Under the pieces are notes generated by a model. That model saw nothing but the letters and a program-made list of their open reading frames with translations. It did no database searches and was not told where the DNA came from. From positions 1-64,000 of the forward strand of contig CABSCP010000012.1 of assembly GCA_902476265.1 (NCBI GenBank): 64,000 bases of DNA. The letters run 5' to 3'. Shown here piece after piece: positions 25,440 through 34,066 of this stretch. The stretch comes from an uncultured Lachnospiraceae bacterium. Lineage in GTDB: Bacteria; Bacillota; Clostridia; Lachnospirales; Lachnospiraceae. Positions within the stretch are counted from its first letter, which is position 1, and every line of letters starts with the position of its first letter. Position numbers and translations under genes: made by a program.

Positions 25440-26918
25440 TTATTTGGATGCTCTCCATTCGTCAATCTGCTTCTGATATTCTGCGCGGATTGTTTCCAGG
25501 CCTGCTTTTTCCAGATCCGCATACAGCGCGGGAACCGCTTCTTCGGGATCTCTGGTACCGGTATAAAGTTCTTTCTTATAACGGTCCATAACCAGAGAAC
25601 AGTTCGCGATTTCCGTTTCCACATTGCTGCGGTCAAAGTTAAATCCTAACAGAACGGAAGATGCTGCCTTTTCGTTCCATTCTTTCACCTTATCCCACTG
25701 GTCTGCAGGGTTGGGCGCTACCGGGTAAAGCGGGAAGTAGCTTGCCTGAGAATAGGTTGCGGGGTTATAGCCGTTTTCGACACGGCTGATCGTGCCGTCC
25801 TCATTCTTTGTGTAGTCAACGCCTTCGATCCCGTAAGCCATCATATTCCGGAGGGTTTCGTCGGTGTTCATCAGTTCCAGATACTTCAGCGCTTCCGCTT
25901 TATATTTGGAAGCTGCGGAAATCGCGTTTACAGAACCGAGAATAGACGTTGTGGAATAGATAGGGCCTGCAAAAGGTTCCGCATAAACGTCTTTGCCGCG
26001 GCCGGTTGCCCAGGATACTTCCGCACCCGGGAATCCCTGCCCGGAAGATACCACATTCCACTTCGGTCCCTGATCGGTGGTTGCCGCATCGGGATTGATC
26101 AGACCGTCACTGTACCATTTATGCATATGTTTTAAAACATTCATGATGTCTTCCTGCTCGAATACGTTTACCACTTTCGCATTCTGATCATCATAGCGCA
26201 CGCCCAGCGCCGGGATGGGGGATTCATAGTTCATCAGGAAACCGTTGATCCCGTCGGAAGCGATGGTCAGCGCATACTGGGTGTTCTGGATCTCGCCCGC
26301 TTTGATGGCATCCTGAATGGTATAGAGGACAGGATCCAGGTCGTCTACGGTATGGATGTTCTGATAGTCAATGCCGTATTTGTCCGCTACTTCTTTATCC
26401 CATACCCAGTACTGTGTCTGAGAGGAATCCTTGTAAGTGGGAATCGCATAAATTTTATCATTTACCTTCACGCCTTCCCAAACCTTATCCGGAATGGAAT
26501 CCTTCAGAACCGGAACGTCGGCGATCATATCCGTAAGATCCGCAAAAGCGCCAAGAGCGATGCCGGAGGTGTATTTGTCCCCGTTTGTAAACATGATATC
26601 CCAGTACTCGCCGGAGTTGATCATGGCGGTTACTTTATCGCTCCATACGCCCCAGTCGAGGTAGGAAACTTCCACGCCTACGCCGATCTTTTCCAGTGTG
26701 TAGTCGTTCATCGCTTTTACAACCGCATCATTATTCTGCGGCTCGCTGCCGATCTGGATCCATTTGAGCATAACGGACCCGTTGGAAGAAGCGGAAGCAT
26801 TTCCTCCGTCCGCGGCCTGTCCGCCTGTCTGTGCGCCGGAATTGCCGCAGCCTGCCAGCAGGGAACCCGCCATCACTGTTGTCAGCAGCAATGCTAAAAC
26901 TTTTGATAATTTTTTCAT
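25440..26918 (-). CDS. Extracellular solute-binding lipoprotein 1 (sugar ABC transporter)
   Basis: Family 1-type substrate-binding protein of the LplA group, 492 residues. The lipoprotein signal is clear: basic start, hydrophobic stretch and lipobox LLAGC at about 20-24, then a Gly/Ser/Ala-rich linker. The family segments LKWIQIGSEPQNND, PDKVWEGVKVNDKIYAIPT and the C-terminal YKKELYTGTRDPEEAVP are seen. ATG 26918 has AAAGG 9 nt upstream. It is the last gene of the operon and is separated from the permease by an RNA hairpin that may raise its mRNA stability relative to the membrane parts. A second binding protein starts the operon. Confidence 0.9.
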   Translation of the reverse strand: MKKLSKVLALLLTTVMAGSLLAGCGNSGAQTGGQAADGGNASASSNGSVMLKWIQIGSEPQNNDAVVKAMNDYTLEKIGVGVEVSYLDWGVWSDKVTAMINSGEYWDIMFTNGDKYTSGIALGAFADLTDMIADVPVLKDSIPDKVWEGVKVNDKIYAIPTYKDSSQTQYWVWDKEVADKYGIDYQNIHTVDDLDPVLYTIQDAIKAGEIQNTQYALTIASDGINGFLMNYESPIPALGVRYDDQNAKVVNVFEQEDIMNVLKHMHKWYSDGLINPDAATTDQGPKWNVVSSGQGFPGAEVSWATGRGKDVYAEPFAGPIYSTTSILGSVNAISAASKYKAEALKYLELMNTDETLRNMMAYGIEGVDYTKNEDGTISRVENGYNPATYSQASYFPLYPVAPNPADQWDKVKEWNEKAASSVLLGFNFDRSNVETEIANCSLVMDRYKKELYTGTRDPEEAVPALYADLEKAGLETIRAEYQKQIDEWRASK

Positions 26919-26947
26919 GTTGTTCATCCTTTCTTTCTATGTTTGTA

Positions 26948-26971
26948 CTGTCCGCCTTTTACAGCGGACAG
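26948..26971 (-). promoter_or_regulatory. Intercistronic hairpin before the binding-protein gene
   Basis: Perfect 8-bp stem CTGTCCGC / GCGGACAG with an 8-nt loop and no T-run, between the permease stop and the binding-protein start. Such stems commonly protect or partly terminate mRNA between a permease and a more abundant binding protein. Confidence 0.5.
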
Positions 26972-27000
26972 CCAACTCACTTGTTTGTTTTCAAATACCG

Positions 27001-27936
27001 TCATTCCTTAACGGAACCGATTGTCAGACCGGATACGAAATACTGCTGGAAGAACGGATATACACAGGCGATGGGTGTCACGATCAGAACCGCCATTGCC
27101 ATGCGCATGGGCTCCTTGGGCATATTCGTGGCATAGGCCGCGATGGAAGCGCCCATGGTATCCGCATTCTGAGCCAGGAATTCGATATTCTTTTCCACAT
27201 TCATCAGCACTGCCTGCATGGAATACAGTTTGCTGTTGGAGATATACATCAGGGACAAGAACCAGTCATTCCAGTAGGAGAAGCTCAAAAGGATGCCGAT
27301 GGTGGCCAGCAGCGGCTTGGAAATCGGAATGACGATGGTGAAGTAAGTACGCATCTGGGAGGCCCCGTCTATTTCCGCCGATTCCAGAATGGACTGCGGA
27401 ATCGTGGTCCGAAAGAAGGTCTTACAAATGATGACGTTAAAGGAGGACACTGCCAGCGGCAGAATCAGAACCCACAGCGTATCTTTGATATTCAGCACGG
27501 AACTGTAAACATTGTAGGTGGAAACCAGACCGCCGCCAAACACCATGGGGATGAATACGATGATCGTATACAGCCCTTTGAGTTTGTAGGTATTTCTGGA
27601 CAGCGCATAGCCCATGGCCGCCGTCAGAAACAGGCCGATTACCGTTCCCGAAACGGTAACGAACACGGATACCAGGAAGGAACGTCCGATCATCACCCTG
27701 TTGTTCCACAGATATTTATAAGCATCTATGGACCAGGATTTGGGCCAGAAAGAATATCCGATGGAGTTGATACTGTCCATACTGGAAAAAGAAATAATTA
27801 TGATAAATACTGCCGGAATAATACAGGTCAGCGCCAGAATGATAAAAATCAGGCTGAACACCACATTCGTAGCCGGTTTAACCCTGTTGATCCTCGATAA
27901 TACTTCCGGCTCTTTCTCACGCTTTGTTTTTAACAT
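27001..27936 (-). CDS. Carbohydrate ABC transporter permease, LplC/MalG type
   Basis: Inner-membrane permease of 311 residues with six helices and the EAA loop (SAEIDGASQMRTYFTIVIPISKPLLATI, about 190-217) that docks on the ATPase. ATG 27936 has GGGGAGG 8 nt upstream; the in-frame GTG at 27945 lies in that region. It is 15 nt after the LplB-type gene. As usual for this group no ATPase gene is in the operon; a shared MsmK-like ATPase elsewhere is expected. Confidence 0.9.
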   Translation of the reverse strand: MLKTKREKEPEVLSRINRVKPATNVVFSLIFIILALTCIIPAVFIIIISFSSMDSINSIGYSFWPKSWSIDAYKYLWNNRVMIGRSFLVSVFVTVSGTVIGLFLTAAMGYALSRNTYKLKGLYTIIVFIPMVFGGGLVSTYNVYSSVLNIKDTLWVLILPLAVSSFNVIICKTFFRTTIPQSILESAEIDGASQMRTYFTIVIPISKPLLATIGILLSFSYWNDWFLSLMYISNSKLYSMQAVLMNVEKNIEFLAQNADTMGASIAAYATNMPKEPMRMAMAVLIVTPIACVYPFFQQYFVSGLTIGSVKE

Positions 27937-27951
27937 CTTCTCCACCTCCCC

Positions 27952-28911
27952 TTAAATGATCGCGCTGTCGCTGTCAACCTTCTTCACGATCCAGTTACTC
28001 AAAAGGATCAGCGCACAGCCGACAACCGACTGCAGGAAGGCCGCTGCGGAACCCATATTGGGATTCGGCTGCGTTTTTATCATCTTGTAAATGAATACGT
28101 CTATGGTCTCCGTCACCGTATACAGGGAATCGGAAGCCTTTGTGACCTGGTAGAACAGACCGAAATCGCTTCGTACCAGACCGCCCATCGCCAGAATGAA
28201 CATCATGATGATGACGGATTTCATCAGCGGCAGTGTGATCTTTGTCGCCTGCTGGAACTTGGTGGCGCCGTCAATCATGGCCGCTTCATAGAGAGTGCCG
28301 TCAATGCCTGTGATAGTCGCCAGATAGACCACCATGCCATAGCCCATGCCCTTCCACTGGCTCAAAAATACCAGGAGCACCGGCCAGTATTTCGGCTGCT
28401 GATACCAGCTGATAGGATCCTTGCCCATGCTCACCAGAAGATTGTTGACCATCCCCTTATCCGGGCTTAAAAAGGCGAATACGAAGTAAGTGACAACAAC
28501 CCATGACATGAAATAAGGCAGGAACATAAAGGTTTGACAGGTCTTACCGAATTTCTTGGAATACAGCTGGCTCATCATCAGGGATAAGCAGACCGGAATC
28601 ACGATTCCCAAAATGATGAATACCACGTTATATAAAAGCGTGAGCTTTACCACAAGCGCGCCGGAACCGGAAGTGAATAAGAACTCAAAGTTCTTAAAGC
28701 CGTTCCAGTCGCTTTTTAACAGGTTATAAAAAAAGCTCTTCGTCGCATCCGCAATTTTGAAGTTTTTAAAGGCCATCAATACACCGAACATCGGAAAATA
28801 GCAAAAACAGATGTACCAGATGACTGTGGGCAGTGTTAAAACGGTCAGCTCTGTGTCCCGCTTGGCCCATCTGTCTTTTTTCTTTTTTTGCGCCGCCATT
28901 TCTTTTCCCAT
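27952..28911 (-). CDS. Carbohydrate ABC transporter permease, LplB type
   Basis: A 319-residue six-helix permease, partner of the LplC-type subunit. The conserved YEAAMIDGATKFQQATKITLPLMK EAA loop is present at about 216-239, and the N-terminus has the LplB-style basic stretch before WYICFCYFPMFGVLMAFKNFK. AGAGGGG lies 6 nt before ATG 28911. It lies between the first binding-protein gene and the second permease gene. Confidence 0.9.
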   Translation of the reverse strand: MGKEMAAQKKKKDRWAKRDTELTVLTLPTVIWYICFCYFPMFGVLMAFKNFKIADATKSFFYNLLKSDWNGFKNFEFLFTSGSGALVVKLTLLYNVVFIILGIVIPVCLSLMMSQLYSKKFGKTCQTFMFLPYFMSWVVVTYFVFAFLSPDKGMVNNLLVSMGKDPISWYQQPKYWPVLLVFLSQWKGMGYGMVVYLATITGIDGTLYEAAMIDGATKFQQATKITLPLMKSVIIMMFILAMGGLVRSDFGLFYQVTKASDSLYTVTETIDVFIYKMIKTQPNPNMGSAAAFLQSVVGCALILLSNWIVKKVDSDSAII

Positions 28912-28947
28912 TTCATACCCCTCTTTCTCTTTCCTACCGTTTGCTGT

Positions 28948-30438
28948 TTAAGATTTTTCTTTCCAAAGATCGATCTGCCTCTGCATCTCATCGATCACAT
29001 CCTGCATCCCGTTCTCTTTCAGCTTTTCGACAAGCTTTGGAAGATAAACCTGCGGGTCCACGCTGCCCGTATAAAGTGCCGGACCATATTCATCCAGAAT
29101 GATGCGGAAATTGGAAATCTGGGTCTGCACCCGGCCCGCATCAAAATCGAATCCGAACGTAGGCGCTTCCACCGACTTTTTGTTATATGCCTGAAAGGTG
29201 TCCCACTTATCAATCGGGTCCGTATCCGGCACCCAGGTGGTAAAAAGGCCTCCCTGTACGTAATAGGGAACCGAATATCCGCTGTTTTCCAACAGATGCA
29301 CCTTACAGTCATAAATATAACTTTTCCCCTCAGCCGCTTCCTTTTCCTCTTGTGTCACCGGCACCTTTTCATAGTGCACGTTTTCAATGCCGTAGTTTAA
29401 AAGATTGCGAAGATACTGATCTGTGTTCACCAGATTTAAAAATTCCACCGCTTTTTCCGGATGCCTGCAGTCTTTTGAAATCACGGTGAGCGCTCCCCTT
29501 GCCGACGCGTTGGTGATCTGCGTCTCCATAATCTGGGAAGCCACCACGGGATGGCCGAGACTTTTGCTCCATGAGGTTTCCGCATAGGGCTGGCCGTCGC
29601 CTTTTGTCACAAAGCGTTTCACCGATTTGTCGTCCCTCGCCACCGCCGCATCAGAGTTGATATAGCCGGCTTCAAAGTATCGGTGAAGTGTTTGCAGTGT
29701 CTCCTGCATCCGTTGCGTTTCAAAAACATTTTTGACAGTCAGTGTTTCATCCCCGTATTCAATGCCGACAGGATCTGTTATTTTATCCATGTAAGTGGGG
29801 GCGGTAAAATCCGCTGTCAGATAAAGAGGGACAACTCCGGGTTCTTTCTCCCGGATCAGCGCAAGATACGGTTCCAGATCTTCCAGCGTATGGATGTCCT
29901 GATAGGGAATGTCATATTTATCCACATATTCCTTTGTGAACACCCACATCGGCATATTGCCGATTTCCTTTTCGCTGGGCACGCCGTAAATTTCCCCGTT
30001 GATCCTGGCCGCTCTCCAGAATCTCTCATCGATCCCGGAAAGGAGATCACTTCCGTATTTGGGAAGCAGATCATCCAATGCAAGCAGCGCGCCTCTCTGG
30101 GCATTTTCCAGATAATCATTCGCCCAGGAGCTTGAAAATGCCAGATCCCATTCCGCTCCCGTGTTGATGATGTTGCGCATTTTTGTGTTGTAATCATTCC
30201 AGTTCACCGGAACAATTTCCACCGTAACGCCGATCCTGGATTCCGTATAGGCATTCACCTGTTTCTGGACTTCCTCCAGGTCGTCCTGTCTGGCCCCGAT
30301 CTGATACCAGACCAGGTGCACCGGCGCCGCCTTTCCCGCCGTTTCCTCTTCCTGTCTGCCGCATCCTGTGAAAAATGCCGCAAGGAGGAGGCAAAGGACA
30401 GCTGTCTGCCGAACCGCTTTTCCAATTCCGTATTTCAT
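28948..30438 (-). CDS. Extracellular solute-binding lipoprotein 2 (sugar ABC transporter)
   Basis: Second LplA-type binding protein of the operon, about 496 residues from the chosen ATG 30438. That start gives a normal lipoprotein signal (KAVRQTAVLCLLLAAFFTGC) with AGGG 6 nt upstream; ATG 30513 is also open but would put 25 polar residues before the signal. It resembles the 25440 product along its whole length (VHLVWYQIGARQDDLEE; YGPALYTGSVDPQVYLP). Two binding proteins with one permease pair suggest two related ligands. Confidence 0.85.
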   Translation of the reverse strand: MKYGIGKAVRQTAVLCLLLAAFFTGCGRQEEETAGKAAPVHLVWYQIGARQDDLEEVQKQVNAYTESRIGVTVEIVPVNWNDYNTKMRNIINTGAEWDLAFSSSWANDYLENAQRGALLALDDLLPKYGSDLLSGIDERFWRAARINGEIYGVPSEKEIGNMPMWVFTKEYVDKYDIPYQDIHTLEDLEPYLALIREKEPGVVPLYLTADFTAPTYMDKITDPVGIEYGDETLTVKNVFETQRMQETLQTLHRYFEAGYINSDAAVARDDKSVKRFVTKGDGQPYAETSWSKSLGHPVVASQIMETQITNASARGALTVISKDCRHPEKAVEFLNLVNTDQYLRNLLNYGIENVHYEKVPVTQEEKEAAEGKSYIYDCKVHLLENSGYSVPYYVQGGLFTTWVPDTDPIDKWDTFQAYNKKSVEAPTFGFDFDAGRVQTQISNFRIILDEYGPALYTGSVDPQVYLPKLVEKLKENGMQDVIDEMQRQIDLWKEKS

Positions 30439-30568
30439 AGTTTTCCCTGCGTACTTTCCGTCTGCCTCTTTGTTTCCGTGCTTTTCCGCCATCGTCTTAC
30501 CGGATACTTTCATCTTATCAAAACCTCATTGTTCGTCATAGTTTAAAACTTATAGGTTTCCTGTACTT

Positions 30569-30598
30569 TTTATAGTTTTTAATAATTTTTACATGCAA
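30569..30598 (-). promoter_or_regulatory. Putative promoter of the sugar-uptake operon
   Basis: On the minus strand TTGCAT (30593-30598), 18 bp, TATAAA (30569-30574). The region is very AT-rich and a second overlapping pair (TTGTAC/TATTAA, 17 bp) exists, so the exact site is uncertain. YesN is the expected activator. Confidence 0.4.
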
Positions 30599-30627
30599 TT
30601 TGTACAATTTTAATATTTCATTCCATT

Positions 30628-30680
30628 AAAAAGACGCTATTTTCACAGATCAATGAACTTTCAATCTGCAAAAACAGCGC
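30628..30680 (-). terminator. Terminator after the YesN-like regulator
   Basis: On the minus strand an imperfect long stem (CGCT, TTTT and CAGAT blocks paired) is followed by CTTTTT. It separates the regulator pair from the transport operon. Confidence 0.6.
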
Positions 30681-30722
30681 CCATTCTTACCATCCTGCAC
30701 AAATGCCCCACTCCGGGGCAGA

Positions 30723-32240
30723 TCAATATTTCTTCATTTCCCGCATGGAGGCCGGGGAAATGCCGTAGCTGCTCTTAAACTTCCTGTAAAAATAACTGGT
30801 ATCCGAATAGCCCACTTCCCTGGCAATATCATTGATCCGCATATTGGTGGTCAGAATCAGATTCTTCGCCACCCCGTTCCTGACATTGTTCAGGTATTGG
30901 GAAAAGGGACAGCCCACCTCTTTCTGAAAAATCTGCCCCAGGTAGGAGGTATTCATATGATATTTATAAGCCAGGGTTTTCAAATTCATATCGTCCCTGT
31001 AATTCTTTTTGACCTCCGCCATGATCTGGCGCACTACCGGCGTATACTGGGTATTCTCCGTGTTCAGCCAGGAAATGATGTCCGTAATTTCGGAAAGGAA
31101 CAAAGACTTGATCGATACGAGATCTTCTGCCTGATAAATGCTGTCAATCACATCGGACAGCCGGTTTCCTTCTCCTGCCAGGTTGTACTCTGCCCGGATC
31201 TCCTGCAGCAGGATCGCAATTTTTACCGCAATCTGGTAAAGCACATCCACAGAAGCTTCGTCCTGCATATTGTTGATAAAAAGATCCTCCACATACCGGC
31301 CGGCTTCCTTACTGTCCTTGCTCACGATCAGCCTGGAGAATTTTTCCCGGTCTATGGTGATGTCCCCGTTGGTACGGTTCATGATATGGGCTTCGTCAAC
31401 GCAGCTTCCATACCCGTCTATCAACAAATACTTCTGCATTTTCACTACCGTCCGGTATGCTTCCGGAAGTGCCGTAAGTTGCGTAAATACTCCTGAGACC
31501 GTGAGGAAAGTCATGATCCCCAGCTCAATTTCCATTTCATTCTGCAGGTTGGAAAACCAGTCGGTACCCTCATCCCCGTCCGCTCCGTTTTCCGTCAGAA
31601 TCAGGATGTTGTTGCCCCGCAGATGCCATACAAAAAGCGCCCTGTCCCCCCGTTTTCCTTCTATATAATGAATCACATCCGTAATTTTGGAACCGGACAG
31701 GGTGGTAAGATCCACTTTCATGATAGCCGCCCTCATGCTGCCGAAGGACTGCAAAAAATCATTTTTCTGCAGATACGCTTCCCTGGCCTGCCCGGTCATG
31801 GTGCCGTCCAAAAACTGCAAAAACTCCACCCGCTCATCGATATAGGAGGTTTTCTGATCCTCAATTTCCTTCAGCCTGAGCATACAGTTTTGTAACGCTT
31901 TCACCAGTTCTTCCTCATTGATGGGTTTTAAAATATAGTCCTCCACGTCCATGCGGATGGCTGCCCTGGCGTATTCAAACTCATTATAGCCCGAAAGGAT
32001 GACAAAACGCATGACCGGATCGGTTTTGCGCACCTTTTCCAAAAGCTGCAGCCCGTCCATCAGCGGCATGCTCACATCAGTCACGATGATGTCCACCTTT
32101 TCCTTCTGTAACAGTTCCAGGGCTTCCACCCCGTTATGCGCCTTATGGACAATCTGCAAATCCAGTTCTTCCCAGTCGATAATGTTCTCCAGACCCTGCA
32201 GGATAAAATCCTCATCCTCCACCAGCATCACTCGTCTCAT
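30723..32240 (-). CDS. YesN-like response regulator with AraC DNA-binding domain
   Basis: A 505-residue regulator. The receiver domain has VEDEDF, phospho-acceptor Asp in IIVTDVSMPLMDG (about 54) and Lys in YILKPI. A long middle region (about 140-390) is followed by two AraC-type helix-turn-helix motifs at the C-terminus (LAYKYHMNTSYLGQIFQKEVG and IAREVGYSDTSYFYRKFKSSYG). ATG 32240 has AGGAGG 7 nt upstream and overlaps the kinase stop by one base (TGATG). Together with YesM it should activate the adjacent sugar transport operon and perhaps the GH38 gene in response to an extracellular sugar. Confidence 0.92.
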   Translation of the reverse strand: MRRVMLVEDEDFILQGLENIIDWEELDLQIVHKAHNGVEALELLQKEKVDIIVTDVSMPLMDGLQLLEKVRKTDPVMRFVILSGYNEFEYARAAIRMDVEDYILKPINEEELVKALQNCMLRLKEIEDQKTSYIDERVEFLQFLDGTMTGQAREAYLQKNDFLQSFGSMRAAIMKVDLTTLSGSKITDVIHYIEGKRGDRALFVWHLRGNNILILTENGADGDEGTDWFSNLQNEMEIELGIMTFLTVSGVFTQLTALPEAYRTVVKMQKYLLIDGYGSCVDEAHIMNRTNGDITIDREKFSRLIVSKDSKEAGRYVEDLFINNMQDEASVDVLYQIAVKIAILLQEIRAEYNLAGEGNRLSDVIDSIYQAEDLVSIKSLFLSEITDIISWLNTENTQYTPVVRQIMAEVKKNYRDDMNLKTLAYKYHMNTSYLGQIFQKEVGCPFSQYLNNVRNGVAKNLILTTNMRINDIAREVGYSDTSYFYRKFKSSYGISPASMREMKKY

Positions 32241-33943
32241 CACAGCCCCTCCTTTGTATTTTTAAAACGAAGCGTCACTTTAAGCCCCTTCCAAATGCTT
32301 TCGGAAAGGGTCAGACCGCATTCTTCTCCGTAAACCGCACGCAGCCTGCGGTTTACATTGGCAAGCCCCATGGATTTATGGGAATCAAATTCGTCCGCGC
32401 GCAGAGCGGCATTCCTGGTTTCCATTTCCTCTGCAGGCATTCCCCTGCCGTTGTCCTCAATCACCACCAGCATGAAGTCTCCGGCTTCGCGGACCTCCAC
32501 CCGGATATAGTTGGAATCGGACTCCAGGCGGATTCCGTGGGCAAAATAATTTTCCAGAACAGGCTGAATCACAAATTTGATGACGGGCACCTGAAGCAAT
32601 TTTTCGTCACACTCCATATCCCACCGAAACTTCCCGTTGTAGCGGTATTCAAAAAGTTCCATGTATTTTTTGCTGTAATGCAGTTCCTGAGCCAGCAGGA
32701 TCACGTCGTCGGCTTTTAACTGACTCTGAAATAAAGCCGCCATGCTGTAGAGCATCCGCCCCACTTCCCGGTCGCCGTTACAGATCGCCTTCATCCGGAT
32801 GGCCTCCAGCGTATTATATAAAAAATGAGGATTGATCTGGCTTTGCAGCGCGGCCAGCTCCGCATTTTTCTGTTCGATTTCCGCCAGATAACTCCTTTTG
32901 ATGTAAAGGTCCAGATCCTGACACATTTGGTTGAAGTTATCCGCAATGATATCCAGTTCATCTCCCTTTTTTCCACAGTCTATGCGTGTATTGAGCTCCC
33001 CGGTGGTAACTTTTTCCATGCCCTCCACAATCGTCTCCAGCCGGTTCATAATACCGGAAAGGTAGAAATGAATGCCAATTTCCCCCACCGCGGTCAGCGC
33101 CGCCCCCAGAGCGATAATGGCGATCATTCTCCAGACGGGGATATGGCTGGCCTCTTTTTTTGGCAAAACGGTAAAAATGCGCAGGGACAGGGCATCCTCC
33201 TCCCACACATAGGCATTCAGGCTTTTCTCCAATTCGCTGATACTGACCGCCTGATTCCAGAAAAGGCCTTCCTCTGAAGAGTAAATTGTTCTGGCTGCCG
33301 AATCACAGACCAGCAGTTTCGCCCGGTCATAGAACTTCACAATGTCGTCCAGCTTTTCCGTGGAAAAAACGGCTTCCATCCATCCCATGGCTTCCAGAGT
33401 CACAGGATTTCGCAGTTCCTTCCTGAAATAAATTTCCTTCTGCCCGGCACTGTAAATCTCTTCTTTCTCCATCAGGCGGACCGGTACGGATTCCCGCCGT
33501 GTTGTTCCGTCGGATTCATAATAGGTCAGGATCTGCTGCTGGATGCTGTAGACCCGGATCCGTTCCAACTGTCCATAGCTGTCAAACATCCCGGACCAGA
33601 AATCTTCAATGCCGGAATAGGCCACCGAAGAACTTCCCCCATAAGTGTCCAGCCTGTATTTCATATACTCGTCGATATTGTCCGAAAGATAATGACACAG
33701 ATCATTTAACTCGCTGTAGGAATTATACAGGCTGCTCATGATATGTTCCGTATTCTCCGAGGACTGTAGGATGTAGTCTCTGGCCTCCTGTGCAGCCAGC
33801 TTCATATAATCCTGATTTGTATCCTTCGCCTGCTGCCGGGATTCCGAAATGGAATACATCACCAGCAAAATCACCACCCCTACCAGAACCGCCGTATAAA
33901 CCAACAGCATCTTCCGGTAAAGCTGTCTGGAACCTTTTTTCAT
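32240..33943 (-). CDS. YesM-like sensor histidine kinase
   Basis: A 567-residue kinase of the LytS/YesM type. TM1 (about 14-32), an extracellular sensor of about 230 residues, TM2 (about 275-295), HAMP, a coiled linker and the His_kinase domain with phospho-acceptor His in LQSQINPHFLYNTLEAI (about 372-388), then ENYFAHGI and IEDNGRGMP ATP-binding boxes. GGAGG precedes ATG 33943. Its stop overlaps the yesN-like start. Confidence 0.92.
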   Translation of the reverse strand: MKKGSRQLYRKMLLVYTAVLVGVVILLVMYSISESRQQAKDTNQDYMKLAAQEARDYILQSSENTEHIMSSLYNSYSELNDLCHYLSDNIDEYMKYRLDTYGGSSSVAYSGIEDFWSGMFDSYGQLERIRVYSIQQQILTYYESDGTTRRESVPVRLMEKEEIYSAGQKEIYFRKELRNPVTLEAMGWMEAVFSTEKLDDIVKFYDRAKLLVCDSAARTIYSSEEGLFWNQAVSISELEKSLNAYVWEEDALSLRIFTVLPKKEASHIPVWRMIAIIALGAALTAVGEIGIHFYLSGIMNRLETIVEGMEKVTTGELNTRIDCGKKGDELDIIADNFNQMCQDLDLYIKRSYLAEIEQKNAELAALQSQINPHFLYNTLEAIRMKAICNGDREVGRMLYSMAALFQSQLKADDVILLAQELHYSKKYMELFEYRYNGKFRWDMECDEKLLQVPVIKFVIQPVLENYFAHGIRLESDSNYIRVEVREAGDFMLVVIEDNGRGMPAEEMETRNAALRADEFDSHKSMGLANVNRRLRAVYGEECGLTLSESIWKGLKVTLRFKNTKEGL

Positions 33944-34002
33944 ATCCGTCCTCCGTCCCCGGGCTTTTATCGCATGATACCGGTCACCTTTTCCCGGTAT
34001 AC

Positions 34003-34043
34003 AAAAAGGTACCGGCCGGCATGAAAGAATGCCTGCCGGTACC
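34003..34043 (-). terminator. Terminator of the GH38 gene
   Basis: A 15-bp stem with one mismatch (arms 34008-34022 and 34029-34043), six-base loop and TTTTT on the minus strand. It ends the mannosidase transcript 24 nt after the stop. Confidence 0.85.
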
Positions 34044-34066
34044 GCTCTTCAATTTATTTTATCACA

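Noticed and set aside
26764..27900. Open frame of 378 codons opposite the permease gene and the start of binding protein 1
   Set aside because: Crosses two well-supported genes and their intercistronic hairpin; composition is unlike a protein.
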